From the NCBI GenBank assembly GCA_946406115.1, contig OX291560.1, positions 9,053,158 to 9,117,157 of the forward strand: DNA of 64,000 bases, given 5' to 3'. The notes beneath the pieces were generated by a model, which worked only from the letters and a program-made list of their open reading frames with translations, was not told where the DNA came from and did not search any database. This DNA is from Apoda limacodes (Eukaryota > Arthropoda > Insecta > Lepidoptera > Limacodidae). Of the stretch, positions 21,085 through 34,000 are shown in pieces. Position 1 is the stretch's first letter. Each line of letters begins with the position of its first letter. The position numbers were made by a program, and so were the translations under genes.

Positions 21085-22479
21085 TAGATAGCCCATAATT
21101 GTTACTATTAAAATCTAAAAAAACGAGTTAGTTTTCAAGTAAATACCTAAAAAATTTGACGCTCACGTTTACTTACACTGCAAAGCGCTGAGGTCTTTTG
21201 TCTCGCTCAAGTGCACGTTATATGAGATAGCCGTGTTTCAAACTGTAATATGCGGTGGGTGGGTAAATCCTGGGATTTCTAGTCAGGGTACCGGGTCTTC
21301 AGTCGGGCTGGTAGTTTCTAAAATTAGCATGTTCAACTCAACAGCTTTGGAACGAACTAAACAAGTTGATACCCGTGGTTTCCCTGCGAAAAATCTCTAT
21401 TCCTGTGGTTACTCTCGATCGCAATATAAAAATACCTAATAAAAAAAGTATTCTTTGTCTTTCTATGTCCATACGGATTCCTGTGAGCTAAAAATCAAAT
21501 CCATTGTAATCAGCCATATAAATTTGAGCTAGTCCTATGTGAATGTCCCCTATTCAAAACAAAATATAGCCCATGTTACTCAGGAATAGTGTAACCTTAT
21601 ATTAGTAAAAGAGTTTCTAGAATCGGTTTAGTAGTTAAAAATATTACACCTACATACAAACCATCAAACAAATACTTACCTTTTTATAATATTACTATTA
21701 AAGTATATGTTAACCAACAGAGAAAATCATGAGAAAATAATAAAATCAATACAATAGAAATGTCAAGGAAATTATTGATCAATATTGTTTACGGAGGCGT
21801 CGGTGCACTATGATGCAATCTGAACGCGTGCATATTTCCCTTATTCCGCGGAATCCAGGATGTATGGCTATTTGCATGAATATTTATCATAGACAACGCC
21901 GGTCTGTCGTAAACCGCATTTTAATGCATTTTTATCTAGAACCGCAAGTATTATTAACTTAGTTGTGTTTTACGAGGTGTAAAAAATTTCTTATAAAAAA
22001 TATATAGAAACATATGCGAGTATTTGATACAATGCGGCTTGTATGAATTTTAAATGAACAATGTTTGTGGTGAAGGAGTTGAAATAAATGAATAAATGTT
22101 ATTGTGAACAACTTTTGTCCCACTTTTTACCTTTCTTTTCCTTTATCCGTATTCCTTATTTCGCAGTTTTAAATAGGCTGGTTATATGGTGTGGGTTCTG
22201 GTTTTTTGACTGCATCTGATCTTTGATAACTTTTTTTTCTAATTTCATTTTGTGATGTTCTAGTTTAATTAGTTGAATTAGAATTTATCACTATTTTAAA
22301 AGTAAACGATCCGCAGCTCTTCGTAACGTGCTCCATACAAACACATCCTGTACTTTTTTTACGAAGGTCTTACCTATGAATAAATATTTATACATAAAAG
22401 TATGTAAGAAATTAATCATAAAGATTTAGAATAAATATTAAGGTAAAAAAGTTATGCCAATAGACAATTTGTACATATC
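21085..22479. other. Intergenic; Helitron-like debris at 21440-21690
   Basis: 21440-21690 has wording like TTTAGTAGTTAAAAATATTA and TAGCCCATGTTACTC typical of Helitron-like copies. Otherwise no feature. Confidence 0.4.
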
Positions 22480-22755
22480 TTTCCGTACCCAAAGGGTAAA
22501 AATCGGAACCCTATTACTAAGACTCCGCTGTCCGTCTGTCCTTCGTCACCAGGCTGTATCGCATGGACCGTGATAGTAAGACAGTTTTCACAGAAGATGT
22601 ATTTCTGTTGCCTCTATAACAACAAATACTATAACACAGTGAATCAAATAAATATTTAAGGGGGCTCCCATACAACAAACGTGATTTTTTTGCCGTTTTT
22701 ATAGATAATGGTACGAAACCCTTCTTGCGCGAGTCCGACTCGCACTTGGCCGATT
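22480..22755 (-). repeat. Dispersed repeat family (TCGGACTCGC-type)
   Basis: CCGTACCCAAAGGGTAAAA, a CCGTCTGTC block, CACCAGGCTGTATC, GGGGGCTCCCATACAACAAA, and GCGAGTCCGACTCGCACTTG at the end. Other copies: 25145-25440 (inverted relative to this one) and 37520-37800 (same orientation). Non-coding, likely a non-autonomous element. Confidence 0.7.
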
Positions 22756-23689
22756 TTTCTATTTACTGCCGATTTTTGTCATTCGACTTTAAGATTTTTT
22801 TTTTCACAATGTTCGGCGCAGACTTTGTGACTCTTACTTAAAAAGTATGGTTCAAGTAACTGTTTTCATAGTGTATTATAAATATTGTATGTCAAATTTT
22901 GTCCTTTTTCCAAATATGTTATACCAAATAGACGAAATTCAGTTTTGCTGTCACAAATCCACTGTCCAAATGATTGACGTTAAAAGTTCAATTTTAAAGT
23001 TTTATAATTTAATTTAACTAAAATGTTATTGTGTCTGTTGCGCACTTGTAGGTTGGTGAGTTATTACTTTAGTTTATTAAAAATAAATGTTTAATTATTC
23101 ATGTTACAAATATTTGTATTGCATGCAGATGTGTTAAACATTGGAGAAAGAATGACAAAAGGTTTATTCTTAGAAATAAATACTTGTTTTTATAAACGCA
23201 AAATTGTGTCCACGAGACACTTGTGGGTTGTTAAGGGTTAATGTGCTGTCAATGTCAGCTATAGGGTTTTTTTACTTGTCTTTTTAGAGGATACGATTCG
23301 CGGCGCCTTTGCCTTTGGACATTTGCTATTCAAATACTGTAAATTTTTTTTGGCATAATCTCAAGTCGGAGATTTGGGATTTGGGATGTGGGTTTCCAAA
23401 ATCCTATAAAAAGTTTTTACTAACTTTAAATCTTATTCGAGATTATTTGTAAGAAAAACTAGAATCCTTTATAGCTTTCAAAGTTTATAATTTATTAGAA
23501 AACTGAACTTTTTCAAAAGTTCATGATGTTTGATTTGTAAGTTTCAAAAATAAGTGGAAAATTCGTTTGTATGAAGCCCGCAGTGAGACGCGGCGAATCG
23601 TATTCTCTTAAGTACACTTTTAAAGTCGGATTAATTTAAATGTTTAGTGAACTAGGTGCCAGGTCTGAACTATGTGCGGGATGGATCAC
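22756..23689. other. Intergenic, no gene seen
   Basis: AT-rich; nothing supportable. Confidence 0.5.
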
Positions 23690-24195
23690 TGGCTCTATCT
23701 CTTCAGAAGCCAAGAATAACTTTGTCTTGTTCCCGGTATGCGCCAAAGGATTTTCATGGTGCTATTGCCAACTAGGATCCGACTTCTTGGTCGCTTTTCC
23801 CTAACTTTTTTAAAGACACTGGGCAAACAAATGGTGGTGTACCACTCAGTATTAATTGTGTTTCGATCTTTAAGTTGGATCGTGTAGACAGGACCCGTCC
23901 GTTCATGAGGAATTCAGCGGCAGCAAAGTATTAAATGTTGATATGAGATTTTTTGAATTTGGATTTTACTAATCCCCAAATGTCCTCGAATCTCCACATA
24001 GGTGATACGCCGGTTTTCTTCAATTAGTTGTCTGACAGTAGCGACATTTACCCCAGTGATCGCAGTTGAGGGTCGACGTTTACGAATTTCATCATGGAAG
24101 GAAACACGGCCACGATCTTACGGTGTTCAAATAAGGTGCTTCCCTCCTAAACGCATTTTGAAGATGCGCAGTGTAGTTTTGCGGAGTCAGTGAAC
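23690..24195 (-). pseudogene. Dead mariner-type transposase fragment
   Basis: On the minus strand, with stops and frameshifts, it reads GRVSFHDEIRKRRPSTAI, then ATVRQLIEENRRITYVEIRG and LGISKIQIQKI. This is the second helix-turn-helix and linker of a mariner transposase. Further on are IPHE, then EWYTTICLP and a KKVREKRPRSRIL block that leads into the catalytic domain in intact copies. The catalytic D,D34D region is not intact. Inverted terminal repeats were not found. Confidence 0.72.
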
Positions 24196-24654
24196 ATTTA
24201 AAATCATGAAAATTCATCCCCAAAAATATGTGCTACGGACGACGAACTTCAACTTGTGATAAAAAAAAATTGACACGCGATTTCTCGCCAATTTTTTTTT
24301 TAATCAGTGATTGAGTTTTATAAAAATAACATAACGCAACATTCGAAATTCATACATTTCAGTAGATCTTCAAAGCCAATATAAAAAACTTGAATCTAAA
24401 GTTTTTAACATCTCCCACGGAACCCGAAAACGGGACATGGAACTATATCCATAAAGATACGGAAGATGTGTCATCAAAATCATAGCCACACATAAGTAGC
24501 AAAATATACCAATAACTCAAGTAGGTACCGCATATCAACAGATCAGTTTGATGGTGCCATTTTTATACAGATCGTATACCTATATCTAGTTGTGGAATGA
24601 GTCCCTGCCAAGGTTATCTCTAAGAAGTACAGTATGGGGTTCTTCAAGAAAGAA

Positions 24655-24780
24655 GTAATTGGATTTTAAAGGGTCGGCAACGCGCGAGTGATACCCCTGG
24701 TGTTTCAAGCGTCCATAGGCTACGGTGACCGCTTATCATCAGGCGGACCGTAAACTTGCTTGCCACCTTAGTGAGAATGC
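24655..24780 (+). mobile_element. 5'-truncated LINE copy (3' end)
   Basis: GGGTCGGCAACGCGCGAGTG, GCGTCCATAGGCTACGGTGA, then CTTGCCACCTTAGTG. Same tail as at 9400 and 32525. Confidence 0.65.
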
Positions 24781-24849
24781 CTTGGGACCCTGCGAATCAC
24801 TGACATGCGTCATTTTTCCGATATCTGGACATTTTCCAATTTATGCTTA

Positions 24850-25140
24850 AATATTTTTTTTAGGAGTTACGTGGTCAACAAGGAACCCTTGTAATTTTGG
24901 TGCGTCTCCCTGTCCGCAACTTAGCTCAGAAACGCTTTATGCTAGAAAGTTGTAATTTAGTATGGGTATACATATTAGACACCAATGAAATGAAAAAATA
25001 AAATCTTGAAAAAATTCTTTTTCTCTCTATAGCATAGCGTTGGGTCTCGTTAGATAGGTCGTTCAAAAATATTGCGGGTAAGTCGCAACTATTTTCTGAT
25101 TCAGACATACGTTTGCGAAATATAAAGCATTAAAGTGCTA
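24850..25140 (+). repeat. Dispersed repeat (GTCAACAAGGAACCC type)
   Basis: Shares ordered blocks with 53308-53640: GTCAACAA(G)GAACCC, CTTAGCTCAGA, GTTCAAAAATATTG and TAAAGTGCTAATTTTTG. It runs directly into the repeat at 25145. Confidence 0.6.
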
Positions 25141-25144
25141 ATTT

Positions 25145-25440
25145 TTGCTTAAGTAAAAATCAAGTGTCCCAGGTAAATGGTACTTTTAGGATTGGCGCAC
25201 GCAGTGTTCCGTACCATTATCTATAAAAACGGCTAAAAAATCACGTGTGTTGTATGGGAGCCCCCTTAAATATTTATTTTATTCTATTTTTTAGTATTTG
25301 TTGTTATAGCGAGTGTAATTTCAACTGTCTTACTATCACGGTTCATGAGATAGAGCCTGGTGACAGACGGACGGACGGACAGCGGAGTCTTAGTTATAGG
25401 GTTCCGCTAATGACCCTTTGGGTACGGAACCGCAAAAACC
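25145..25440 (+). repeat. Dispersed repeat family (TCGGACTCGC-type), inverted copy
   Basis: Inverted relative to 22480-22755: TGTTCCGTACCATTATCTAT, GTTGTATGGGAGCCCCCTTA, GAGCCTGGTGACAGACGG, and GACCCTTTGGGTACGGAAC at the end. Confidence 0.65.
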
Positions 25441-25854
25441 ACATCAGACACATATTCAGACTGATAGATAAAATTAGTTATTTTTACAGGGAAGATATAA
25501 TAAAGTTGAAATTTAACAGTTATTGCCTATGCGCGATAGCACCCCTCCCCCTTGTTTTTCCCGTGTTTCAGGTTTTGATTCTGATCTAAATCGTTGTTCT
25601 TCTTTATCGTCACGATGAAATTTAGCTTTTCTGAAAAATTCACCCTTTCGGAAACTGACAGGTTTTTGCGGCCGTCGCTTGAGATTTTTTTATTAATTAT
25701 TAATCAATAATTAGACGATTAAACCATCTCCAATTAGCTTATTGCGATAATGTTCATAATTTTTTAACAATCAGTGTTTTATCAAAACCTTTTAGTACCC
25801 ACTATGGTTTTAAAAAAGATACAGGAGTAACATATATTTAGAGACTAGCTTCTT
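25441..25854. other. Intergenic, no gene seen
   Basis: Nothing supportable. Confidence 0.4.
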
Positions 25855-26090
25855 TAGCGGTACGCCCGCCTTAAATTTGGTTTTCAGCGTGCGATTCTTA
25901 CGACAACTTCTTGATTATACAAAGGAAGTTTGCTATAGTTAGTTCAAATGGAATTCGGTTATAAGAAAGCCTATGTCCTATTCCAGGACCTAACCTATAT
26001 GTGTGCCAGGTTTCATCCCGATCCGTCGAGTGATTGAAGCGTGTTTGAGTAACAAACTTCCAAACTTTCACATTTATAATTTTTCTGCTA
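25855..26090 (-). mobile_element. Helitron-like (Lep1-type) copy
   Basis: Starts on the plus strand as ACTAGCTTCTTTAGCGGTAC, then CGCCCGCCTTAAATTTGG, the inverted 3' end of the family. It continues through CCAGGTTTCATCCCGATCCG to AACTTCCAAACTTTCACATT. Confidence 0.65.
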
Positions 26091-28202
26091 TTAATGCGAA
26101 ATAATACCTATATGCTGACAAAGTAATACCTATATGTAAAGTTATACCCAACTAATTAATAAATTAAGACGCAAAATATAAATTCTGCTAAAGCGAATGA
26201 CCTACATAAATAAATCTGTTGTACGGCGCATGAATATTTCCCACGCACTATGCGTTCAGAAAACTTAATTAACGAATAATCAATTAATTAATTAGTTTTC
26301 TGTTAACGACCAGCGTTAATGTTAGCCGTGTTAGGGCCTGCGAAGTTCTAGGATGGTTTATGTAACAAAGTAACACGATTGTTTATGTTATAATAACAAA
26401 ATAATTACGGTTTATTTAAGCTATGTTTTTTATTTTTTGTGTGTTTTCTACTTTTTAAACAATAGAATTATTTTTAAGATATAAAAGAGAATGTAACAAA
26501 AAAATTTATTAGTTTATTTATACTTGTATTTTGTGTCATATTTTAAGCCGAAAAACCGAGGTGGGTTCGGATATATAATTTCTTTGACTTGATAAACTTT
26601 TGTACAAGCTCTGGTTTCGAAAACATACAACATGTATGGTACAATCATATGGTTTTGAACATAAATTATATGGTTTGTGCCTGTACAGCGATAGGCTTAC
26701 CACCTATCACCATCACGTTTGGAAGACAAAATAATTTAGGTAAATCGTTAATATTAAAACCATTATTAACGGTTTTTCGTAACAGTCAACGCTTAGTAGG
26801 GGTAGTTAGAAATTTTACAATATTGCAATATCTCAAACCACCCCTTCGTATATAAGTATCGTAGTGGTGTAGTATTATTATTTTAACATAACAATTTCAC
26901 ATACAAAACTTTATTCTTTTGATTTATATTACTACAGAGCTTAGTAGCTTTGTGTCTAAAAAAATTTAAAATGACTATAAATTTATAGTAGTTATCTACT
27001 AAATATTTGTAAAAATTGTATGTGGTTTCTTTTCTTAATATTTCAATATTAACTATTTCTTTGTTTACCACCTTCTGACTTCTGAATGACTGGATTTAAT
27101 AAGAAGTACTTTTCTCATTATAATCCAGGCTATGTTTAAGATGCACACCGATATATCCTAAGCATCAATAATTCATAATAGTTGCAGTGCATCCGACAGG
27201 CTTGCAATAACAATGGATCAAAGTTTTTGCGAAGCTTTTTATATGCCTTAGTTATAAGAGGATAGCGATTCTATATTTTTGTTTAGTTGTATTTAATGAT
27301 ATGTCTTTTACAATTTTAGCTATTTCCATTAGATATTTGAGTTTAATAAATTTGTAATATTAGTATAAATTTAAAAGAGAGTTTTATATCCCCATGTTCA
27401 ATTTGAACATTGTGTATTAAGGGTGGTAATGAGAAAATTAGTAACGAGAGGCTTTAATAGGAAATATCCCGCTCTTTTCCCCATACAAACGTATTCCCCT
27501 GTTTCCTCCCTGAATTGTGGCATTAGAGCTCTTATTTTTTTATGTATGATAGATATACACAATCACTATGTCTGTATGTTTTGCTTTTTTTAAGGTGCCA
27601 TTCCTAAAAAAAATTGGGGCACTGCAAAAGTCCAAAAAAAATCCTCTTTTTTATGACATCTTTAGACGTGTGCTATACAACTATGACCACTAATTTTAAA
27701 CAAAATAAAAAATACAGACACGGAAAAATTTATTACCTTCAAGGTGAAGTAATTTTTAATAAATTTGGTTAAGATTTGGAAAAGGAAAGTGGGGAATACT
27801 ATACCCCGATTTTGATGATTACGACCACGCAAAACAGCTCGAGGCGCAGTTGTCCCTATCGCACATCCGTATTTTGGACCGGGTCCTAGTGCGACAGCAA
27901 GTTTTTTTCAAATACCTATATCTGCATTGGCTAGGTTGGGATTATTCCTCTTAATGACTCGAGTTTGTAACTTCTGTACCGATCGTGTTACACACAATGT
28001 TTTTCATCACATTTGTGAGTAAATAAATAAAAATGTAAGGTAAATAGATAAATGAAGTCACCGAAACCCAATTGAAATGACGGGAGTAGAAGTAGAGAAA
28101 GCAATGCCACAGCCAGGTGGCACTAGATATCTGGAGAAGTTATGAAATAAATGTTTTGGCTAAAGTTAACCCTTGGTTGTTCGCTTGTGTGTGCGCGTAG
28201 TT
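26091..28202. other. Intergenic, no gene seen
   Basis: AT-rich. An 88-codon plus ORF at 26589-26855 shows no domain and no supporting splice or start context. Confidence 0.45.
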
Positions 28203-28385
28203 CTTGTTTTGAACAAATCTGCTTTTTATACATACATGATAGAATAGACGTGTCATTACCTGCCATAGGTTCTTTAAACGCGCTATAATAAAGTAAATAA
28301 AATTTACAAAGAAAAAGCCCGTGGAAGTAATTAAAGTCTAAGCATTTGCTTTACCTGCACATAATGACACTGTTTACGAGTAAGT
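28203..28385 (-). repeat. Dispersed repeat family copy 2
   Basis: Inverted copy of 4066-4245 (TTTACAAAGAAAAAGCCCGT ... ATAATGACACTGTTTACGAG). Confidence 0.7.
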
Positions 28386-30655
28386 GTGATAAAAAATTAC
28401 TACCGTACTCTGTTTCCATTTCAATATTAGTTTAAAGACATAACATCTTTTACGTTTTTGGTTATAAGTATTTCTAAATAGTTATTGAAAAAGCGCTTCG
28501 CTCATCAATTACGCCAGGTCTTATAAACAAAAGCTTGGCCTGATTGACAGCCCTAGCGCCACTGTTACTATGATACCTACCCTGCCTCCCGCAATTCACA
28601 CTGAACAGGGCGACAAAGGGGGGTAAAATTAGAACGTAAAAGGTCTTCTTACAAAGGATGTTTGTTAATCACATTACATCTATTAAGAGCGTCGATGGTT
28701 GTTACCTAATGTAAATTGCACGCATTAAACATTTAAATAAGTTCGTGAAACTTAAGCTATTACTCTTAAGCGGTAGGTAATGAATGATTTTAAGAATCTA
28801 TTGTAAGTGCATTTTGAATATCGATAAATATTTATATTGTATCTGTTTATCGTTGTACCATCTGCGCTTATAGAGGTTAAATAGGAAATAATTGATATTC
28901 TTTATTTATTAATTGTTCAGAAGCACATAGGTAATTTATATTCTGTCGGTGGTATTCGTAGTAATCAAAGACCCTTCCGTCATTGATACTTTATGAATTT
29001 ATTATAGTTTGATTCTGTTCTCAAATGTGATCATTAGGCATAGCCGTGTTTTGATTTAGGGTGGGGCACAAAATAAAAATCACGAGTAGGTACAAAAATT
29101 AATTTTTGAATTAGTTTTTTCATTTATAGTATTTCAATATACATTTTTTTAATTCAGGTGGTATTGACAACAAAAATTCATTTATATGCTAGCCAGGGTG
29201 GGGCAAGCGCCCTATCCTGCCCCATCGTGTCTACACCTATGCATGTGATGTGTATTTATTATGCCAATCTGTGACTTGTGGTGCACCTATTCAGACATTT
29301 GACACGAGCAAACAGAAGGGGGTAACTGGTGGCTAAATACTTACAAGATCATAATGTGGTTGACAACAACTTTTCACCAACCTATTTAGTCCTTACCCGC
29401 CGCAACACTGATTCTGGTCAGTGTATCTGGCGAATAATGTCTAAACTCCATACCAGATTTTAATTTAATAATTTCAATGAATGAATAGTTTCTATTTTTT
29501 GTAGCCAAAATTTTAGTCTAATTAAATTTTCCTAGAATGTCAGTAGTGAGTAGATAAGGTAGGTACTTCTTACACTTACACAACAAACTTCCCTGACCTT
29601 ACTACAGGGGCACAGGCCTCTCAAATAAAGTAACCTTAGGGCATTATTTATTGCGCTGGTCGAGTGGAGATTGGCAGACGTTGTCGAACATGTGGCCAAT
29701 TGGTTTAACGACTGTTGTCTTAGCCGACCGAATCTCAACCTCTGCCATCTGAAGAAATTTGAAAAAATTTGGCATTGGGCAGTACCGAATTAGGGTTAAA
29801 ATTTTACGTAACATAAATAAAACAAAAATGTGTTGTAACATATTTCTGTATTTCACTCAGCTTATTCAATTACGACACGGTGACGGCGTAACAAAAAATA
29901 TATTAAATATATTTACAAAATTACCATTATATACCATACTTAAATACTTATGTACAAGAAAATCTATTCCTTTGGAATGTAATACTTAAATATATTTGGA
30001 CGGAATGTTAATTCCTTTTTTTAAGTAAATAATTTACACTTTACTTAAATATACTTATTATTATTATCATTAATTATTAATGATTAGAGCTAACTTCATT
30101 AATATTAATTTTAAAAAAAATATATACATTTAAAATACTGCTAAAATCATCAGTTTCCATTGAGCGTGGAAGATTGCACTGGAATTATACATAGGTACTT
30201 ACTTACTTAAATATAAATATTGAATTATTGCTAATTTAATTTAACTATTAATTGCAATAACTAATGCCTATAAATCCTAAATCAGATATAAATGCCATCA
30301 TATAAAATATACTTAGTTAACAAAAAATTTTTTTATTCCACCTTTATAACTGCATAAATGTCTAGAATTAAAACTGTAATACTGAAATAATTTTTTTTTT
30401 TGGATAAAATATATACTAGGTTTTGTATTTTAACTACTATATATACTATCTTGTATTTAGGTAGTGTTAAATAGGTCTACAAGATAAACTGTATATGTAT
30501 TAAATTAATTATAATTGATTTTACAATGCAGCACGGTCTCATAACACGAAATTATATTACCACTTAAATTATATTTTTTCGGGAAAATATAAAAAAAAAA
30601 TGTGATAAATTCGTATATACACATTATGTTTTATATGAACCCAAATCATTTTGTG
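28386..30655. other. Intergenic, no gene seen
   Basis: AT-rich. 29040-29240 contains two AGGGTGGGGCA blocks about 155 bp apart, flanked by GCATAGCCGTG and CCTATGCATGTG, which suggests another repeat. The short ORFs at 29532-29989 overlap on both strands and have no domains. Confidence 0.4.
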
Positions 30656-30661
30656 TTTATT
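30656..30661 (-). promoter_or_regulatory. Candidate poly(A) signal of dysfusion
   Basis: AATAAA on the minus strand about 150 nt after the dys stop codon. Confidence 0.45.
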
Positions 30662-30809
30662 GATATCTAACTCGATTTTTTTAAAATAGCAATCAACATT
30701 TGATTGAAATTACAAAGTAATATATCGGGTACTCGTATGGCTTTCAAAATTAAATTATATTTATCAGGTAATTAATTTAAATGAAATATAATTACTTATT
30801 TCAATTAAT

Positions 30810-31003
30810 CTAAGTGACCATAGTGCGTTCCCCAGGCGGTAAAGGCACCATGTGGTTGTATGAAAACCTTTGCCCATAGTCTTGTAGTTTAAGGGTGGTA
30901 TCCGACCATGGAGGGCTAGGGTTCCACCGGTCCATGTCTGGACCGTCAAGCGTGAGCGGCGGCGGAGCTATACGCATGCGCTTTGAGCTTGGATATTCCA
31001 TAC
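30810..31003 (-). CDS. dys: dys last exon
   Basis: 63 codons from MEYPSSKRMR (after a split Gly codon) to PPGERTMVT and TAG. Includes PDMDRWNPSPPW and a basic RMR patch. Confidence 0.88.
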
Positions 31004-34000
31004 CTGGTGACAACAAATTAAATTATTAAATTAAAATCCTAAAAACCATTAAATGCAGGTTAAATTGTCATTGTTTACTAATTTATGAAAATTGCATTAT
31101 AGATAGATACCAAATTGTTTAAAATGTATTGGAAGTATTTTTAGACCTTTAAATTTATGTGTACCATCTTACTAATATTATAAATGTGAAAGTTTGGATG
31201 TTTGCTACTCAATCACGCTTCAACCACTGGACGGATCGAGATGAAAATTGGCACACATATAGGTTAGGTCCTGGAATAGCATATAAGCTATCTTTTATGA
31301 CAAAAATATCCCAGGGTAATAACTATAACAAAGCTTTAACGAACTATAGCTACAGCTATAGCTTGCTAAAAAAATTGCGTTAATTAGGAACTAGCGAAAT
31401 GCCTTTTGTGTTGAAAATTGTATAAAATTTTGTTACGAGTAAGGATGTTAATTGTGTACGAAAAAAGCAATTCGTCACTCAAAAGTAAATAATAAAAACT
31501 TTGACAAAAAGAATCGGCTTCAAAAAGGTGCTGAAAAAGGTAAAAAATTTACTTTATTTCCAAATACCGGATATGAATTACAGTTTGAAGTTGGTGTCTA
31601 TGTACCTAACAGTTCATAACACACTTAACTTGCATTAAACAAACTTCAAACTGTTGGTACCTAATTCAGGTCAGATTGTTGAAAATAAGTAATTAAATAT
31701 ATTTCATTGTTATCTGTGTATACATAAAAAAAGAAGAAACTGACTGACTGATCTAATAACATATTAACGTACAGCCCAAATTGCTGGGTCTTAATCAAAA
31801 ATTTGACATGTCAGTTCTTTTCTTGTCCCTAAAGGGGTAAAGAGTGGGTTGGTTTGTATAAAAATCCGTCGATTTTGAAACTAAATGCATAGAAATTGGT
31901 ATTTGGCCTTTAGTTTGAAAATTAAGATTGATGTGATGTGTGCACGGTGAACGTGAAAAATCATCTCTTAGGGTGTAAAATAAGGGATGAAAATTTGAAT
32001 CAAAATTTCGATATTTTTGTGAATAAAGCGATGAACAGTTAAAAGCGCGGGAAAATGATAGTTCAAATACAATAATAAAAAATGACAATTTACATGTAAT
32101 TTTCTTTTAAAAAAGACAATAACTAATATACTTATTTACCTACTTACTAATTTTATTACTAGAGTAATTAGTTTTCAAAAATACTTTACCGTCAACAGCG
32201 GTGCTAGTACACGGCTCTTGTATGTGGTATGGCCCTCGTTGGTACTGTTCGTAGTAGTCGCGCTTCTGTTGCGGGTGCATATATAAGTTGGTGCTCACTA
32301 CTAGTTCTGGTGACGGGTCGTAGTGGTGAGGGGATCTGGGGGAAAACAAACATATTTATGTAGAATATTAAAAAAAAGTAGGTACCTACTGAATTATACC
32401 GAATATTTTTTAGCTGGTAGACTTTAGAGGAAACGAACGTTTATTTATTCTACTTTTTGTATAAAAAATATGTCGCATAAAAACAAAAAATAAAGTATGC
32501 ATACGAAATACATTCATATGACCCCTAATTTTTTGGTTTTTTATACCACTAAGGTGGCAAACAAACTCACGATCTGCCTGACGATAAGCGATCACCGTAG
32601 CCTATGGAAGCTTGAATCACCAGCAGTATCACTCGCGCGTTGCCGACCTTTAAAAATCTATTAACTACTTTCTTAAAGAAAACCTTGGCAGGGAGCTCAA
32701 TCTACAACCTAAGCGTTCGCAGGAGGAAGTTTCTCTGAAACCGCACTATACGCGACCATTTCGGTTCTAAAGTGTGAGAATGACTTCCCTGCCGATGGCG
32801 AGCGGTGCGATGGTAGAAATTACGATGAATATGAGCATCATTTCAAACAGTTACTCAAAACACATCCAATTGTATAAGCAGTAGAACACACACAGGGAGG
32901 CAAAGTCTCTCCTCAGACTTATGGGCTCGATACGACAAGTGAGTTTGGGATCGTCGACAATTCTCACAGCCCGTCTTGTTGAACCGAGTCAAAAGGGCCA
33001 AGCTGGCTGTTAAGCTGGACGGGTGCCTTCCAGAGATGGCAGCAGTACTACTTGTGGGGCCAAACTTGCGACTTGGAGATGGAGAGGGAAGTGTTCTGGA
33101 ATTGTAGGACCACTGTGAATAGAGTTTATTTTAGCGGTGAACGCACAGGCTTTGCGCGGGTAAGCAAATGTGAGAACTATGCCCAATTTAAAGTCTATAT
33201 CATTTGAAGTTCTTTAAAAAAACAGGCGCGACACACAAACAGACTGACAGACACAGAAGTCTCACTTAAAGGGTGCCTTTTTATAATCATATTGATACGT
33301 AATGCTAAAAAGTTCAACCAACATTTTATAAAAGTTCTCTCTACAACTCAAACAAGATTACGTTATTTATTACACATCAACTTCAAAGTACTAAGCACCC
33401 AACAACAAATACATGTAGTCAAATACCCCCTTTCAAGTCATCCTCTTCAAATTTGGGTAACAAAAAAATATATGTTTATCTCTATCAAACATACAATCAT
33501 TGTATTATCAACCTTCTGACCAAGACATTAAACATAATATATGACATACCCAACCGTATCATTATGTTGGTAACATGGACTTAACAATAAATATGGTAAT
33601 GGAAGGTGTCAAATTACGCAGATGGACGTACGGATGGACAGGGTGTTGATTCTCGTATTTATAATTTCTTGGTCGGACGCTATGACATGACAGATATAAA
33701 TTGTGTGAAGACGACCTTCAGAAGATGTGATATTATTTTTTCTCTAGGTCATCATGCAATAATTATAACGTAAAAAGTACACAGCACTTATGTAACGTAA
33801 CGCGTAGAATTGTTATTTTGAGGTTACGTAAAGTGAAATTAAAGCTGTCTTACTGTCATGATTATAAATAAAGGATTTATATAATCTTCTAATTAGTACA
33901 CTGTTTTTAGTGAGACCGCTTGACCACCGGTGGTAAAATTAGTGTAGGTAATTAGTGGTGAATTGGGAATTGTTTGTCACAATTTACCATTGCTTGTGTT

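Noticed and set aside
20637..21098. Two plus-strand ORFs in GC-rich DNA as genes
   Set aside because: They lie antisense in a poly(A)-tailed retroelement present in three copies; the open frames follow from base composition.
26589..26855. 88-codon plus-strand ORF
   Set aside because: No domain, no homologous wording recognised, and no splice or promoter context.
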